Program-made: the position numbers and the translations under genes
Assembly (NCBI RefSeq): GCF_900496995.4
Contig: NC_044007.1
Span: 72,516,742-72,580,741, forward strand
Origin: Aquila chrysaetos chrysaetos
Lineage: Eukaryota; Chordata; Aves; Accipitriformes; Accipitridae
Length of the DNA: 64,000 nt
Direction of reading: 5' to 3'
The notes under the pieces: model-generated
What the model saw: only the letters and a program-made list of their open reading frames with translations
What the model was told of the DNA's origin: nothing
The model's database searches: none
Shown here: positions 1 through 12,672 of the stretch, in pieces
Layout of the letters: each line of letters opens with the position of its first letter
How positions within the stretch are numbered: the first letter of the stretch is position 1

Positions 1-1401
1 GGTGGCTCGCCTTGCGATGGTGCAAAGCCGCTGGGGAAAAGCTTTCGGGGGTGCTGAGTTGAAAGGAGTGCTGGGTTTGGGGGGGGGGGGGGGGTGTTTC
101 GAAATGCCGTGTGATGTCCTGAGTGGTGAGAAACGTGGCAGTCGTGGGGTTTGGGGTGGGTTTGGTTTTGGGTTTTTTTTTTTTTTTTGAATCTACGAAC
201 GGCGGAATGTTAGAACTCCAATTTTGTGGCTAGGCTGCGTTGACGACCGGTTGTTTGATGCATTCGAAAAAAAGGAAGAAGTGAGAAGATGGGGTGTCCC
301 GTGACCGGTCTTTCAGTGATGCTCTGCCACAGGCTGCTGTGAAATTTTGCCAACTAAATATGTTCATGCTGGGTAATTTACCCAGGCCCCCGATACGGTC
401 AATGGGGGCTGTAATTTGCAGTTTACAGCATACTTTCTCTCTCTGTTGGTATTGTCAGAAACCTGGGGAAGTGAATCAGGGCTCCCAAACGCTAAAGTTG
501 TGTAGGTCAAACGTCTGTTTGCAGATGCTGTAACTAGCTGGAGTGTTTGTTTCCTATTCAATGAAGCACTTTCAGAGGACTTCCTAGTTTCACAACTAGC
601 ACTTTGGGTTTCAGTTGGCTAAGTAAAAGAACATCCTATTAAAATACCTGTGTTCATGCAACAGACACAAACTTCTACAAGCCGGGACAGAAAAGGTCTG
701 TTTGCAAATGTTCACACTTTCTCTTCGGTGTACTATTGTACAGCAGACAGGGGATTGCTCGGAATCATGACTTTCCTTGTCCGGCTCTTCTGGGTCTTCC
801 TTCACAAGTGATTGCAGGCCACACCTGCAGGCAATTCCCTGTTTTGATACTCTCTTACCTTTTACTGCCGTGTGTGTTTTATTTTACTTCTTAATGGAGG
901 ATGTATTATAAGGGCCTTTCGGTATCCATTCCCACAGCTCTGAACCTGGTGCCCTGCATTTATACTTAATACTGTCATTTATGGCGAAGGAGTTAGTCAG
1001 ATTTAGTTCCCTTACGGACTTCCTGAGGGCACTAAGAATGCACACAAAGAGTGCAGTGAGCAGAGATCCCTAATTGTTAGTTGACTGCACTACTCCGTGT
1101 TCCTGCTGCCTTAAGTTAACTTTTGCCCTCGGTGTAGCAAAGCCATCCGCTGACATCCTTCTCCCTTCTTGACAAATGTAGGAAACCTGAGAAAATTTTT
1201 GTTTTCAGTTATCGGTGTTACTTTGATATCTGGATCCAGGACCATCTAAGCAAGGGATCGTGTACGTGACAAAGTAGTCCCTCATCTGAACAGCTCGGTT
1301 ATCAGCAGACAAATTAAATGCTATTGGAACCCTTTCTCTTTAGTATTACTGCTTTTTATTCCTTGTATTTTATTTAGTAATGATTTATTCTGATCATACA
1401 G
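1..1401 (+). other. FRRS1L: FRRS1L intron 1, 3' part, with CpG-rich shoulder
   Basis: No coding exon is visible before the acceptor at 1400-1401. The first 310 bases carry many more CpG pairs than the AT-rich sequence after them. I infer they are the downstream edge of a CpG island over FRRS1L exon 1, which lies off the window. The stretch also holds a run of 16 G at 79-94 and 16 T at 173-188. From about 330 to 1400 it is AT-rich unique-looking sequence with nothing I recognise. Confidence 0.6.
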
Positions 1402-1486
1402 GTTACCCTTTCCCTACTGCTCCTCCTGTGGATCCATTCGCAAAAATAAGAGTGGATGACTGTGGAAAAACCAAGGGATGCTTCAG
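1402..1486 (+). CDS. FRRS1L: FRRS1L exon 2
   Basis: This 85-nt exon begins with the last two bases of a split codon and ends with AG of a split Arg codon. It encodes [20 protein letters not shown] followed by GKTKGCF. The acceptor is AG at 1400-1401 and the donor is GTCAGT at 1487. The two cysteines precede the DOMON fold. Confidence 0.93.
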
Positions 1487-4400
1487 GTCAGTCTGAGATA
1501 AGAGCACAGATACCTTTATGTTTGCAAATGCTGACTGATTATATTGGAGACTATATCCATTGTAATAAATGTTCATTATTTAAGAACATACTTTGTAGTT
1601 ATGGACTATACTATCTGAGGAAACTAGGTTATTTAAGGATATACATCATAGTTCTGGACCTACAGCTATTTCATGATTCTTGTATTTTCATGAAGCACTT
1701 ACAAAAGCAGGGCTAGGAAGGTCAACAGAGTAACACTGTGCGTAATTAATTGCTTGCCGTACTGTTTAAATGCTATACATTCTTACACTGAAAGAGTAAT
1801 AATTGCTAACACTTAATTAGTGGTACTTTGTGTATAGCATATTATATTATGTTTTACTGCCATTATACCAAAATGCATTCTTTTAGTTTTTTCTTGCAGG
1901 AACATAATGAAGTTCCATAGCAGGAAATTGTGAGGAAAAGTTACATGTATTCCAATTCCATTTAGGTATGGTAAACCTGGATGCAATGCAGAGACTTGTG
2001 ACTACTTTCTAAGTTACCGTAGAATAGGAGCTGATGTTGAATTTGAGTTGAGTGCCGATACTGATGGCTGGGTGGCAGTGGGATTTTCCTCGGACAAGAA
2101 AATGGTAAGACATGTACAGTTCTTCATGTTGACAGTGTGCACACTTTTACAGGCTAGGATATAAATTGTTTATATTTGTTCTGCCAGAAACAGAGAATAT
2201 AAGGAGAAACTGACTTGCTGAAAACACAGCACCATTCGGTAGCTACCCTGGAGGCAGAAGCCAGGCCCGCTGCCTCCCAGAAAAACTGCCTCATCCTTCC
2301 TAACGTGTCCTTTCCCTTCCTCTCTGAGCATTAAAACAGTATTTCAGTTCAGCTCTGAATGTCTGAACGTTACCAGCTTTTTGCCCTCAGGGATAAGCCA
2401 ATTCACGTGGAAATGACCTGTTGTGCTTTATGTCAGTGTTACTTGGCCAAAAAGCACATCAGAAACTAAATAGCAAATAATTTTATTCTTCAGTAAATCA
2501 GCTGACTTTCAGTGATATAAATATGGCTTTCATGGTTAAACTTTCAAAATATTTTTGTTTCTTTCATACCTGTGTGCTGTTCCAGGGAAGCCACAAATGT
2601 GTGACAAAATGACTCCTGCTAATTTAAACATACATGCTCTAGGAAGCAGTCCTGTTTAAAATTTTTTGTTCTATCTCTCCTGGATTTTATTGGGTTTGGT
2701 CTTATGCTTATCCCTGTACTTACTTCCTCATTCAAAAGCTTCACTTTTCATTGTGTTTCAGTAAGCAAAACAGGAGCATGTACTGTGTGAAGTTTAAAAA
2801 CCCTGAGCAATAGACGACTTATGCAAAGATGTTTTGTCTGTGGTCCTTGGTAAAATGTTTAGGATTAAAATGCAGTTCATAATGTAGGTGTTTGTATGCA
2901 GAAACACTCCTGAGTATATAAAACAATACTGAGCCTATGTCCTAATCACAAGCCAGAGGACAGGACTCTTTCTTGTACAGCTGTAAGCAGTAGTCTGAAA
3001 AAATACAGAATTTAGGCGTCCTGGGCTAGGACCCACAAAAATGAATGGGAAGTCTCACGCTGACCTAACAATGTTTTTATCAGACCCAAAATGAGAAATA
3101 GAAAGAAAATGTCAGGGCAGGTACTTTTCAGTCATTACCATATATGTTTTAATATGACACTGTAAATAAACACAATAAAGGTAGAAGTCTCTGTGTCCTA
3201 AAGAACAGCTCACATCACAAGAAACAGTTCATCTTTTTAATGTGTGAGGAACAGTTTTACAGCCAAATTTGGGGCAGAGTTTAGATGCCTGGAAATGCAT
3301 GTACTCAGCGGGGTTTTCAAAGCAGCTCAGCACCATTTAAGTATTTGGCCCCAAGCTATCAAGGATCATAGTACCAGTTTGTAACTCTGATATACTGGCA
3401 GTAGGTCCCAGGGTCCCACTGCCTGCAATTCGTCAGCCACTTGGAAAGCAGGCCTTACCTTTCGTCCCAGGCACACCAAGCAGCATGTTAAGCCTCAGCT
3501 TCTGGTAAGAAGAATAAAGTAAGTGTAAAGTAAAAGGATTCGCTTCCAAATTTGCTGCATAGGTGATCTAATGCCCATCAGTCAGCTGGACTAAACCAGC
3601 TAGCATCTGTCTTCCTCTCTTGTTCTCCTGCTGACTTCATCCTTTTTCTTAACTTCCAGGATGTTTTGGTGTCCTGGGATGTGCAGGCTCTAATGGTAAA
3701 ATGACTCTGGGTCAAAACAGCTTAGCTGTGAGAAGTGGGCTGTGCTTTGGAGGCCCTAATCAAAATGGTGTGGCCTGGATAGCTACAGAAGTTCAGGAGA
3801 AAAAAACTATTTTGTGTCCTCAATAGATTTTTTTTTTAACTCCTGTGACCTATTTCTTTGTCTCAAATAACATGCTTTTCCACTTGCAGGCTTTTGTGCC
3901 TAGGCAGGATTTGGTAATGTCATTCTGTTAATTGAGATTCGGAATGCTTTTTTCTTTCCTTTTAATTTTTTTCTATGAGAAAACAGCTTTATTTTTGCCT
4001 CTTTGTACTTAAGAATGAGGGATTTGTGCTCAGATGTATAGAAGTTAAACTTGGAAAATAAGTCATGGAGAGCAAGGATAGGCTCAAGACAGAAGCTGGA
4101 AAGGTTGCCTGCAGCAGCACCGAGGTGCAGAAACTGCTCAAGCATGTGTTTTTACCTAGTTGTCCCCTTTTTCCCACACTTCTGGCACACCTTTCACAAA
4201 TCCACACAGCAATGTTCCCGGAGAGATGAAATGCACCCTTTTTCTCTCCTTTCCCTATAATAAAGAACTGAGAGATGATCGTGCTAGCAAGCATCATGTA
4301 CTATCATCAGCACGACATATCAGAAAGACTAGTATTGGAGAAGTGGGGCCTGTATTTAATACGGCTCTGTGTTTTATACCACCTGTGGCAGTGGTGTTCA

Positions 4401-6201
4401 GTAAAATGCCATTCATCCAATTTGCACAGTGTTTTAATGGTTCTTGATACTAAAGCTTCTATGAGATAGTACTCCGAAAATTAATGCTAATCCCTGAGTG
4501 ATGCAGTGCTCTACCACTTTGGCAGTGACCTTGAGGAATAGTTCTAGCAGCTGCTTTAATATTTCTACAAATGATCTCTACAAACAGTTGTCTCACACTT
4601 CCTTCTGTCCGTTGTTTCTTTGCTTGATTGGAATGCTTGGCAGCTGTTTATGCTGTGTAAAGAAGCACATACTGATTACTTTTTTTCTTGTATCTTACGG
4701 TGTTCTGTATTCTCTTACTACAAGCTGAACAGTTTTCATTTTCTCTTAAGAGATACAAGAAGTGGTGTTCCCTTAAGTGAACGTGAGAAGAGATTAGAAA
4801 AGACAGACTGCAATTTATGCTATTATTTTCCTGTATTTAGTAGATTCATCTCCTCTATTTTACTAAATTATATTGGTTTTCTGTCCATGATTTGATGCAG
4901 TGGGTTTTGTACACATCAGGGATTCAAGACTGCCAGTTTTTATGAAGCAGGGTCCCAGAACTTCACAAATTACAGAAGAAAACAGCCTTCCACTGATCAA
5001 TTAATTATGTGATGTCAGGGTGATATCATGTCTTACAAATATGTTATATCTGTTAGGTAAAATAACTCTCGGAAAGATCCAAAAGAGAATTCAGAGTTAG
5101 TAAGGGTAAGTAAATATTACTATCCACTTTGTGCTTTTCAATCTGATTGAAGACACATGGTTAGGGAAACAAATTGTGTATATATAACTTTGAAAGAAGG
5201 AATGAGAGCCCCAGGTCTTGATTAGTTTTTATATAATTAAAATTATATACATAAATGAGGAAATGCTTTGTGACACTTTTGTTTTCCTTCTACCAATATG
5301 CTTTTACGGTGTAGGGAGGAGATGATGTCATGGCTTGTGTTCATGATGATAATGGAAGAGTCCGAATACAGCACTTCTATAATGTCGGTCAGTGGGCTAA
5401 AGAAATCCAGAGAAATCCTGCTAGAGATGAAGAAGGGGTTTTTGAAAACAATCGTGTAACTTGTCGATTCAAGCGTCCTGTATATGTTCCCCGAGAGGAA
5501 ACCATCGTAGATCTGCACTTGAGTTGGTACTATCTGTTTGCTTGGGGTCCAGCAATTCAGGGTAAGTTGATTTCTGTGTTACTGACAGAACTGAGGTGCC
5601 AAAATGGATAAATGTCTTTCAATTACATTAGTCTTACTAGAGCCCCCTTTTTTTCTAATGAACTAAAATTCTGGCAGCGTGAGGCTTAAAAACAGATAAA
5701 AAGGTAGACAAGCTAAATAACAGAGTCCTACATGTCGTGTTTTCTCGGCTACATCGTTTTTACTCCCACTCCCCAAAGCTGAATTTAGAAGAACTTCATA
5801 ACTAGAAGTTCTGATTTCCTTTGAAGGATGTTTATTGTTTACTTGAATTTCATTTCTCTTACTTGGAAGTTTAATTTCAGAAAGCAGAGAAATCACCTTA
5901 CTCACTGACAGTGTAATATTGCATGCTCCTGTAGGTTTGAAAATTACTTGGCTGTCTACCTGTTTCTTTGGTAGACTTATAGAAAAAATGCATCTGACGT
6001 TATTTCTTTCTGCCCTTACCTGTTAAAGGTTCTATAACTCGTCATGATATAGACTCACCACCCGTATCAGAGCGTGTTGTCAGTATTTACAAGTATGAAG
6101 ATATTTTCATGCCATCGGCTGCCTATCAAACCTTCTCTTCTCCATTCTGCTTACTCCTCATTGTTGCACTGACCTTCTATTTATTGATGGGAACCCCATG
6201 A
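1402..6201 (+). CDS. FRRS1L: FRRS1L (ferric chelate reductase 1-like), exons 2-5; 5' part off window
   Basis: Four spliced exons (1402-1486, 1966-2104, 5315-5561, 6029-6201) join in one frame and give about 214 residues ending at TGA 6199-6201. The product matches vertebrate FRRS1L as I know it. It has the cysteine-rich lead ([18 protein letters not shown]), then a DOMON domain with [13 protein letters not shown] and the [12 protein letters not shown] strand, then [10 protein letters not shown] hydrophobic C-terminal segment ([13 protein letters not shown]) ends four residues before the stop. FRRS1L is known as a neuronal ER protein that works with CPT1C in early AMPA-receptor assembly; human loss-of-function variants cause developmental and epileptic encephalopathy. 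The human gene has five exons, so exon 1 with the signal peptide should lie upstream. TMEM245 follows on the same strand, as in human. All splice sites are GT-AG and I see no frameshift. Confidence 0.95.
1487..1965 (+). other. FRRS1L: FRRS1L intron 2
   Basis: This is a short AT-rich intron of 479 bases between donor GTCAGT and acceptor TTTAG. I see no repeat or RNA gene in it. Confidence 0.9.
1966..2104 (+). CDS. FRRS1L: FRRS1L exon 3 (start of DOMON domain)
   Basis: This 139-nt exon completes the split Arg codon and ends in phase 0 with AAG AAA ATG before donor GTAAGA. It encodes [18 protein letters not shown] and the DOMON segment [20 protein letters not shown]. Confidence 0.95.
2105..5314 (+). 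other. FRRS1L: FRRS1L intron 3
   Basis: This 3.2-kb AT-rich intron runs between donor GTAAGA and acceptor GTGTAG. Short open frames at 3900-4900 on both strands overlap each other, match nothing I know, and look like chance. I see no recognisable repeat. AATAAA near 3172 and 4259 has no supporting context. Confidence 0.85.
5315..5561 (+). CDS. FRRS1L: FRRS1L exon 4 (core DOMON domain)
   Basis: This 247-nt exon starts in phase 0 with GGA GGA GAT GAT and ends with one base of a split Gly codon before GTAAGT. It encodes [20 protein letters not shown], the N-R-V-T-C-R-F-K strand and [16 protein letters not shown]. The match to mammalian FRRS1L is nearly residue for residue from memory. Confidence 0.96.
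5562..6028 (+). other. FRRS1L: FRRS1L intron 4
   Basis: This 467-base intron runs between donor GTAAGT and acceptor AAAG. It contains nothing recognisable; a minus-strand open frame at 5663-5905 looks like chance. Confidence 0.9.
6029..6201 (+). CDS. FRRS1L: FRRS1L exon 5, coding part with C-terminal hydrophobic tail
   Basis: This exon finishes the split Gly codon, encodes [20 protein letters not shown] and the tail [19 protein letters not shown], and stops at TGA 6199-6201. The hydrophobic stretch of about 15 residues near the very C-terminus fits the membrane anchor described for FRRS1L. Confidence 0.95.
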
Positions 6202-6476
6202 CCGATGGAAGATAGCAAGAATTTGTCAGTGGAAGTTTCTCAGGATGGACGGCTATACGGATGGACGATGCGTTTTTCTATTGGAATTTATATCACACCA
6301 CCATCCTCATCTAGCTGCTTTTGAACATAGTTAGCTTCTCAGGAGAATGAAATAACCATCTCCTTTGAGTGGCAGAGTGGTGACAAATCATTTAAGAATA
6401 ATCACTGAACACATAGGAGAATATTTTCAGTGTTGTGACTACTTGCTTAAAGAAAAGGAGACTTTTGTAAAATCAA

Positions 6477-6535
6477 TGTGTGTGCGTGTGTGTGTATGTG
6501 TGTTTGGGAGGGGTGTCTGTCTGTATGTGTGTTTA
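6477..6535 (+). repeat. TG-rich simple sequence in FRRS1L 3' UTR
   Basis: An imperfect TG repeat, interrupted by C, A and G-rich bases, lies about 280 bases after the FRRS1L stop. Such GU-rich tracts in a 3' UTR can bind CELF-type or TDP-43-type proteins; that role is inference here. Confidence 0.8.
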
Positions 6536-9500
6536 GGTGAATTTAGTGATGGACACCTTATCAAATAACAAAATTGCCTTCCAAATTGCTCCCAAAAAGC
6601 AAATTTGGGAAAATATTATAATGCTGTTTGGTACTTCTGGAGCAGACAGCACAACTCCAAGTGCAGTTTCTGAACTTAAGATCCGGATACCGACACAGCA
6701 GTATAAAACCTGCCCTTCGGTAACGGACAGTTCTCCCTTTTTTTTTTTTAATATTTATCAAGGTTTACTTGCTCTGGTACTTTCCAAAACTAAACTTGCA
6801 TAATCAAGCATTAATGTGGGTTGTTTTTTGTTTTTTTTTTTCAATGGAAAAGAGGTGATGAATGTCTGTCTTTATAATAGTAGAGTTTCAACAACCTTCT
6901 TGAAAGAAATGGCTACTTTTTTATGAGTGAGATATCAAGTTATTTAAACAAGGGGAGGGGAGAATACGGTAATGTAAATTCTCCATAGATAGGAAAAACA
7001 AGCATAAAACATACAGAATATAGAAGTTCCAACAAGCCATAGGACGTCCTCTCAATAGATTAAATCAATTCTTTTCTTTTTATGAAAAAAACAGTAATTT
7101 TGGTGACATGTAAATACGTTTTTAAGCAGTTGTGTAGTAGTATGAAGTAGTCTGTTTTTCTGTGTTGTATGCCTGTATATCCTGTTCACGTTAAAGGTGA
7201 ATATGGGCAGCTGGTGTTAACTTACAAAGACATGGAAATACAATTGAGATTATTTGTAAGGAAACATAGAGATCAATGAGCAGAGCAGTATCTTTAGTTT
7301 CATCAAACCACTGCTGAAATGTAGTTACTGTGGAAAAAGATGAGCTAAAGAGGAAATACACTAGATTTTTTTTATCACCAAAAATATTACAAAGCTAAAT
7401 ATTACAGAAATGGAAAATGTCAAAATGTATTTATGAGCCACAGAATATTACGAAAAACTGAGTTCTTGTGGACAATTTCTGTTCTTCGCGTAATAGGGAA
7501 GTGTATGACACATGGCTACATGGAGCAGTCAAATGTGCTTAGATAAGGTTGCTCATTCACTTCCCAACTTGCATTAAAATTCCATTTCAATAGAATTAAA
7601 ATTTAAATTGTGCCAAAGTTCTATCTAATGTGGTACGCTTGAGGACTCTGTAACATAGGATCTGGTAAAGTATGTGATAGATCTCCTTTCTATTCTCACT
7701 GCTGCACAGAGCGTAAAAAGATTAACTAGCTTTGCTGGATTTGCATCGTTATTCACAGACTGAAGTTTGTAGACTAATTTTTCTTAGGCTTGGCATTCTT
7801 CAAACCTGTGCTTAAAGTATATGAATTAGATTGAAAATGAATCCAAACGTTTTATCGCAAACACTTTATCCCTGTTTCAAAAGAAAGATTGTGTAGTAAT
7901 ATGTATTTTCATTGATGTCTTTAAGGGTTTGTTCACTTAAAGTTACTGGACTAGAGTTCAGGAGAGGGGTGAAGAGAAATTCAGAATGAAGTGAACTTTA
8001 AAAGTGCATATAGTAGCTTTATTTCCTATAAATTATTTCTCTTAAGTTGGATAGCCTACTCATCATCTGATGAAATATATAGTGGAGACCACCCAGTAAG
8101 GAAGATCTGCTTTGGTCCACCATGGCTGTGAAATTTAGCTTTAAGATTGGCTGAAGCAGATGGCTGAAGCCTGGATAATGAGTTTTATATTCAGCAACCA
8201 GGTGAAGTGAAGAAATCATTAGGGCAAATTCCTTCTCCTTTGTGCTAATTTGTAGGCAACTGAGATAGTGCAGTTCCTTCCCAGAGATCACAGCTATTTA
8301 AAGTAGCCTCAGGGTTGCTTTAGTTTATGGCCTTGTATTTACTATTTTAGTTTCAGGCATTTACCTGATTACCCACTAAAGGGCTAACCTAATAATTGAA
8401 AGGTACTGAAGTAGGATAGAAACCCATTTTGGCTCCTCTTTTCTTCTTTAATACAGTGCTGGGTTTAGGATAGCCTGGCTGGACCAGAGCACAGAGGTAC
8501 ATTAAAGACGACAATAATAATACCAAGGCAAACGTGCAACACCTGTAGAGCTGCTTCCCACCTATATGGAATCACACATGTTTAAAGTTCAGGCTCTACA
8601 GCAACAGCAAATTCAGAGCAGAGGCACAGCTGCTTAAGGCTATGTCTGCTGCAAAGTACAAACTGCTTCAGTCTTCAGCTGTACCCATGTTCTCAATTAG
8701 GGTAAAAAATACTTTTTTTTTTTTTTTTCCTTTTTCAGTTTACTTGTCAGTGTGCTGTCTGGTGTTTTTGTCATTGTATTTTTCTTTTGTTGAAGTATTA
8801 GCAGAAACATTCACTTCTATTAAAAATTTCACCCAAGCTTCCCAGTACTTAATTAGCACTGATTAAGTATTTCTAATCAAAGGGGTGGAAATAAAAGGCC
8901 GCAAGAAGCCGCAAAACAACCTATTCTTTGGCATTTCAACTGAGGGTTGAGTTTAGCACAGAGTTTGTCTGAGAGTTGCTCTTCAGAGTGGGAAAAGCAG
9001 GAACGTGAGATTCAAGTTGACAAACAAAGAAGGTACAAGTGTTTAGAAATTACTAGTTATGAAGAAATATGAGAAGAAAAAGGCCATTAGAGAAATGAAA
9101 AGGCTTTACCTCGGTGGTGTTTAACTTTGTATAATACTTGGTAAGTCTTAACATTTGAGTGGGTGTAGTAACTTGTCATGGAAGGCATTTTGGTTTTCAT
9201 ATGGTTTGTTTTGGTTTTTTTAATGTTGAAAAGCAGGATTGATCCCTGTTACATGAAGTTACTACAAAGTAACTTTCTTCAAAGTAACTTTTAAGTGATT
9301 ATGGCATTTCAAATAGTTTTGGGATTTTTCTAATTAACAGGTACCAACACAAAGTAGAGGAAAAGGTCTCCTTTGGAAAAGGAGACAGACACTTCTTTCT
9401 CCAAATTAAATTACTCTTAGTTTCTTTATGGTGACTGCTAGCAAGCAGCTGTTAAAGAATACCTTTCCAATGTGCTTTTCTTTTGAGAATTACCTGCTGC

Positions 9501-10935
9501 AGGATGACCTAATACAGAGGCACAGAGTTTAGAAAGTGCATGTTTAGAGTATGGCGTCCTTTGGAAATTCAACTCTGATTATTACTTAGGAAGATAGGAC
9601 TGGCAAAGACCATAAGGCATTAATTAACATCCTTGAATATGTTCTTTCCGTGCAGAACAAAATTCACTTGTGACCGTTGCTTGTTACGTTAACCATGTTA
9701 TCGCCCTCTGCTTGCTCTGTCCATCTTAACTAGAATGTTTTATACCTAAATTTTATAAGTTAGTTGGAAGAGAAATCAGCTGCTTATATTTGTGACAGTG
9801 CCTATTGCAAAGGGACCCTTTTTTTGGACTGTAGTGTCTGACTGCTACCCTGCTACAAATAATAAGCTAGGCCCGAAATGACATTAATAATAAGTAGGAT
9901 AGGAAAGAGAGAAAGAGAAGTGGAGAGGACAGACTTTCAGAAAGTCATTTTTTTCTTTGCTGGAATCAAATAACTATTTTTATGTACATGTGAGATACTC
10001 CTAAATGCTAATTGATTCCTCCCAAAAAAAGCCTAGCTGATTTGATAATGTCATTGGATACAGGGTGATGCTTTCTTCAGAATTCTATTATTATAAGGGA
10101 AATACTCTGGTTTTGAAAAAGAACATATCGATGAGAAAAAATTGAAATCCCTCTGTGGCCTTCCTGTCCTTCTTGATTGGTTCTGCAATACTTGGATAGC
10201 AAGAAAATAAACACTTGTGGCCTCCCTAATATGAGGAACCCCCACATTGTGTTAAAAGTTGTCAAAGCTGTGTTTGGCACTGACTTTTCCAGTCTTCAAC
10301 ATAGGGATTAAGAGAATGACTGCAGCATGGTGTACATCACCAAATCCCTTAAATATGTGTATCTCCTTTTGCCAAGCTGTGGATGGTGTTCTTACTGTGA
10401 GTGTTTTATGTCTAGTCTTCCTCAGAAAAGTACCATGCTCCTTGTCAGTAGCCTATGTCCTGTCGCTGTTTCCGCGGATGCCTTACGCTATTTAGGGAGG
10501 TGATCCTAAGAAGTCTTAGCCCAGCTGTGAAGAGGAGTTAGTGGGTAAGGAGGACTGACACACAGCTGTCTTCATGATTATCCAGGTTAGAAATCTGTGT
10601 CATTGATGATACTCCAGTTATCTGTAAGTAAATGACTGCTATAAGTTTAAGGGAAGATACAGGTCTCCCGATTTTTTGTCTGTCTTCTCCTTACTTTCCC
10701 ATCCATCCAGTGCATCAGACATTTTTAAAGAAGGAAATTATTCTCCTTTTAGGGAATAGACCTTCTGTCTGGTCTTTCTGATCCCTTCAGTGTCCACTGG
10801 AAGTTTGCACCATGCTGTACTCTAGAGACAGAATTAAAGCTTGTAAACAAACTTCATAACTTTTATCAGCATTTAAATTGCATTTTGTGACTTCTTGGTT
10901 TGATGGAATGATGATGTGTAGCAGGTGTACTTCCC

Positions 10936-10940
<5 letters not shown>

Positions 10941-10970
<30 letters not shown>
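10941..10970 (+). repeat. Poly(T) tract, 30 T
   Basis: An uninterrupted run of 30 T ends in AAAAC. No TTTATT follows within 40 bases, so a minus-strand processed-gene tail is not supported. Confidence 0.95.
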
Positions 10971-10975
<5 letters not shown>

Positions 10976-12428
10976 ATCTTCAAATATTTCCCCAAAGAGA
11001 AGTATTTGGTAATAGCTTTAGGAGAAGGAAACGTGTACATCACAGAATTACAGAAAGGTCTACAATCACTTATTTTCAGAGATATCTATTGTGAGAGTCC
11101 TAGTATTTTATGCAAAGTGTAACTTCATATAGAGCCTTAGATTTATGATAGAAGTGGAAACACATTTAAATATTATGGTTGTTTCAGTGCTCCATGGAGC
11201 TGTGTACATGCATAACCTGCATGAATTGGCATCCTCTGTTTCAACTCTGACTCCACGGTGTGTAATGAACGGGCAAAGCAGTCTGCTTGGATGCTACACA
11301 GTGAGGCATCGGTGACCTCAAACAGTTTGGGATAGAAGAGTGGATAGACTGGTAGTAAGGCTGAAGGACAAGGAATGACTAATGGTTTTGGCATACTTCC
11401 TATTTTTGCACGAGTTTACATGTGGCAGAACACGTCTGGCGCTTTTTATGAGAAGCAAATATGATTTGATGTGAATAGAAGGAACAGAGTCTGACTTTAA
11501 TGAGAATTTAGCTTTTATGCAGGTCCTAGTTGCGTAAGGGCTCACGTGAGCACAAGGTCAGACTGTGCCTCAAGATGCGTACTCCCATGAAACTCCAAGG
11601 TAAGAGCTAGAGGCTTGATCTTTCCTTTGGAGGTACGAAAACCTGTCAAGACCCTGTAGACAGTAATGACAGTCGGCTGCTGCGCATGTACCTGCTCACT
11701 GGCCATTTTACGAACTACTGCCGCAGCAGTTGGAGTATCAAAAGATGGAGGCTCTACATCTTTTCTTAATAGCTTTCATTGTACATTGTCTATTTCCCGA
11801 ATTAAAATTTCATTATCGGTATTTCTGTAGTGATGTGTTAGGGCCTAATGCAGCTCTCCCACAGCCTGCCCAGCACAGATATGGATCTAACTGGGAGGCT
11901 TTAAAGAAAATTTCACTTTCCTGAGTACAAAAACTAATCAAAACAAAACAATTTGTATTTATTGACAGTATGTCAACTTTTCACCACATCTTTACTTCGT
12001 ATCTAGTTATTTCTGTGCAATTTACATGTTGAGGTATCTGATTTTTGCAGATACAGAGTAAGATCTAGGTAAACCTTCCTTTTCTAAACCTATTTTATTA
12101 GTATGAAATAATCACTTATGTAACCTCCATTTTATTTTTTTTTTAATATTTACAGTGGGTTTGCTAAAATTATGTATGCTTGAACTTGGTTATTTAACTT
12201 ATCTAATTTGGGCTCAGATAGTGAGGCAAAACCGGTGTAATTTCTAAATGTCAAGAAGGACGTATGCAGCTTGTGGAGCCTGATAAGTGTGAAAAAGCAG
12301 GCTGAAAAGACATTACTTGCTTTGAAAATCTGTGATTTGAGTTGGCAATAGCAATGAATCTGCTGTAAGGAAAGGGGCAGATTTTTTTTTTTTTTTTTCC
12401 TTGGGTTGCTAAGTAGTTTGAATTGCAT

Positions 12429-12672
12429 TCATAGAATATCTGAAGTAGGAAGGGACCCATAAGGATCACTGAGTCCAACTCTCTGCTCCATGCAGGACTA
12501 CCTAAAACTAAACCATACGACTAAGAGCGTTGTCCAGACGCTCCTTGAACTCTGACAGGCTGGGTGCCATGACCGCTTCCCCGGGGAGCCTGTTCCAGGG
12601 ACCGACCACCCTCTCGGTGAAGAACCTTTTCCTAACGTCCAATCTGAACTGCCCCCGCCGCAGTTTCGCAGT
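12429..12672 (-). mobile_element. CR1 LINE 3'-end fragment (truncated)
   Basis: Read on the plus strand, the segment opens with CATAGAAT, the reverse complement of the ATTCTATG motif that ends CR1 elements. It continues with AGGAAGGGACC, CTTGAACTCTGACAGGCT, GGGAGCCTGTTCCAG and AAGAACCTTTTCCTAA, all hallmarks of the CR1 3' region. The element therefore points along the minus strand and is strongly 5'-truncated to about 240 bp, as most CR1 copies are. No reverse-transcriptase frame remains; short open frames across it are remnants. CATTCATA occurs at both edges (12426-12433 and 12673-12680). Confidence 0.9.

Noticed and set aside
10941..10970. Poly(T) tract as the tail of a minus-strand retrogene
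   Set aside because: No TTTATT or conserved coding sequence follows it on the minus strand.
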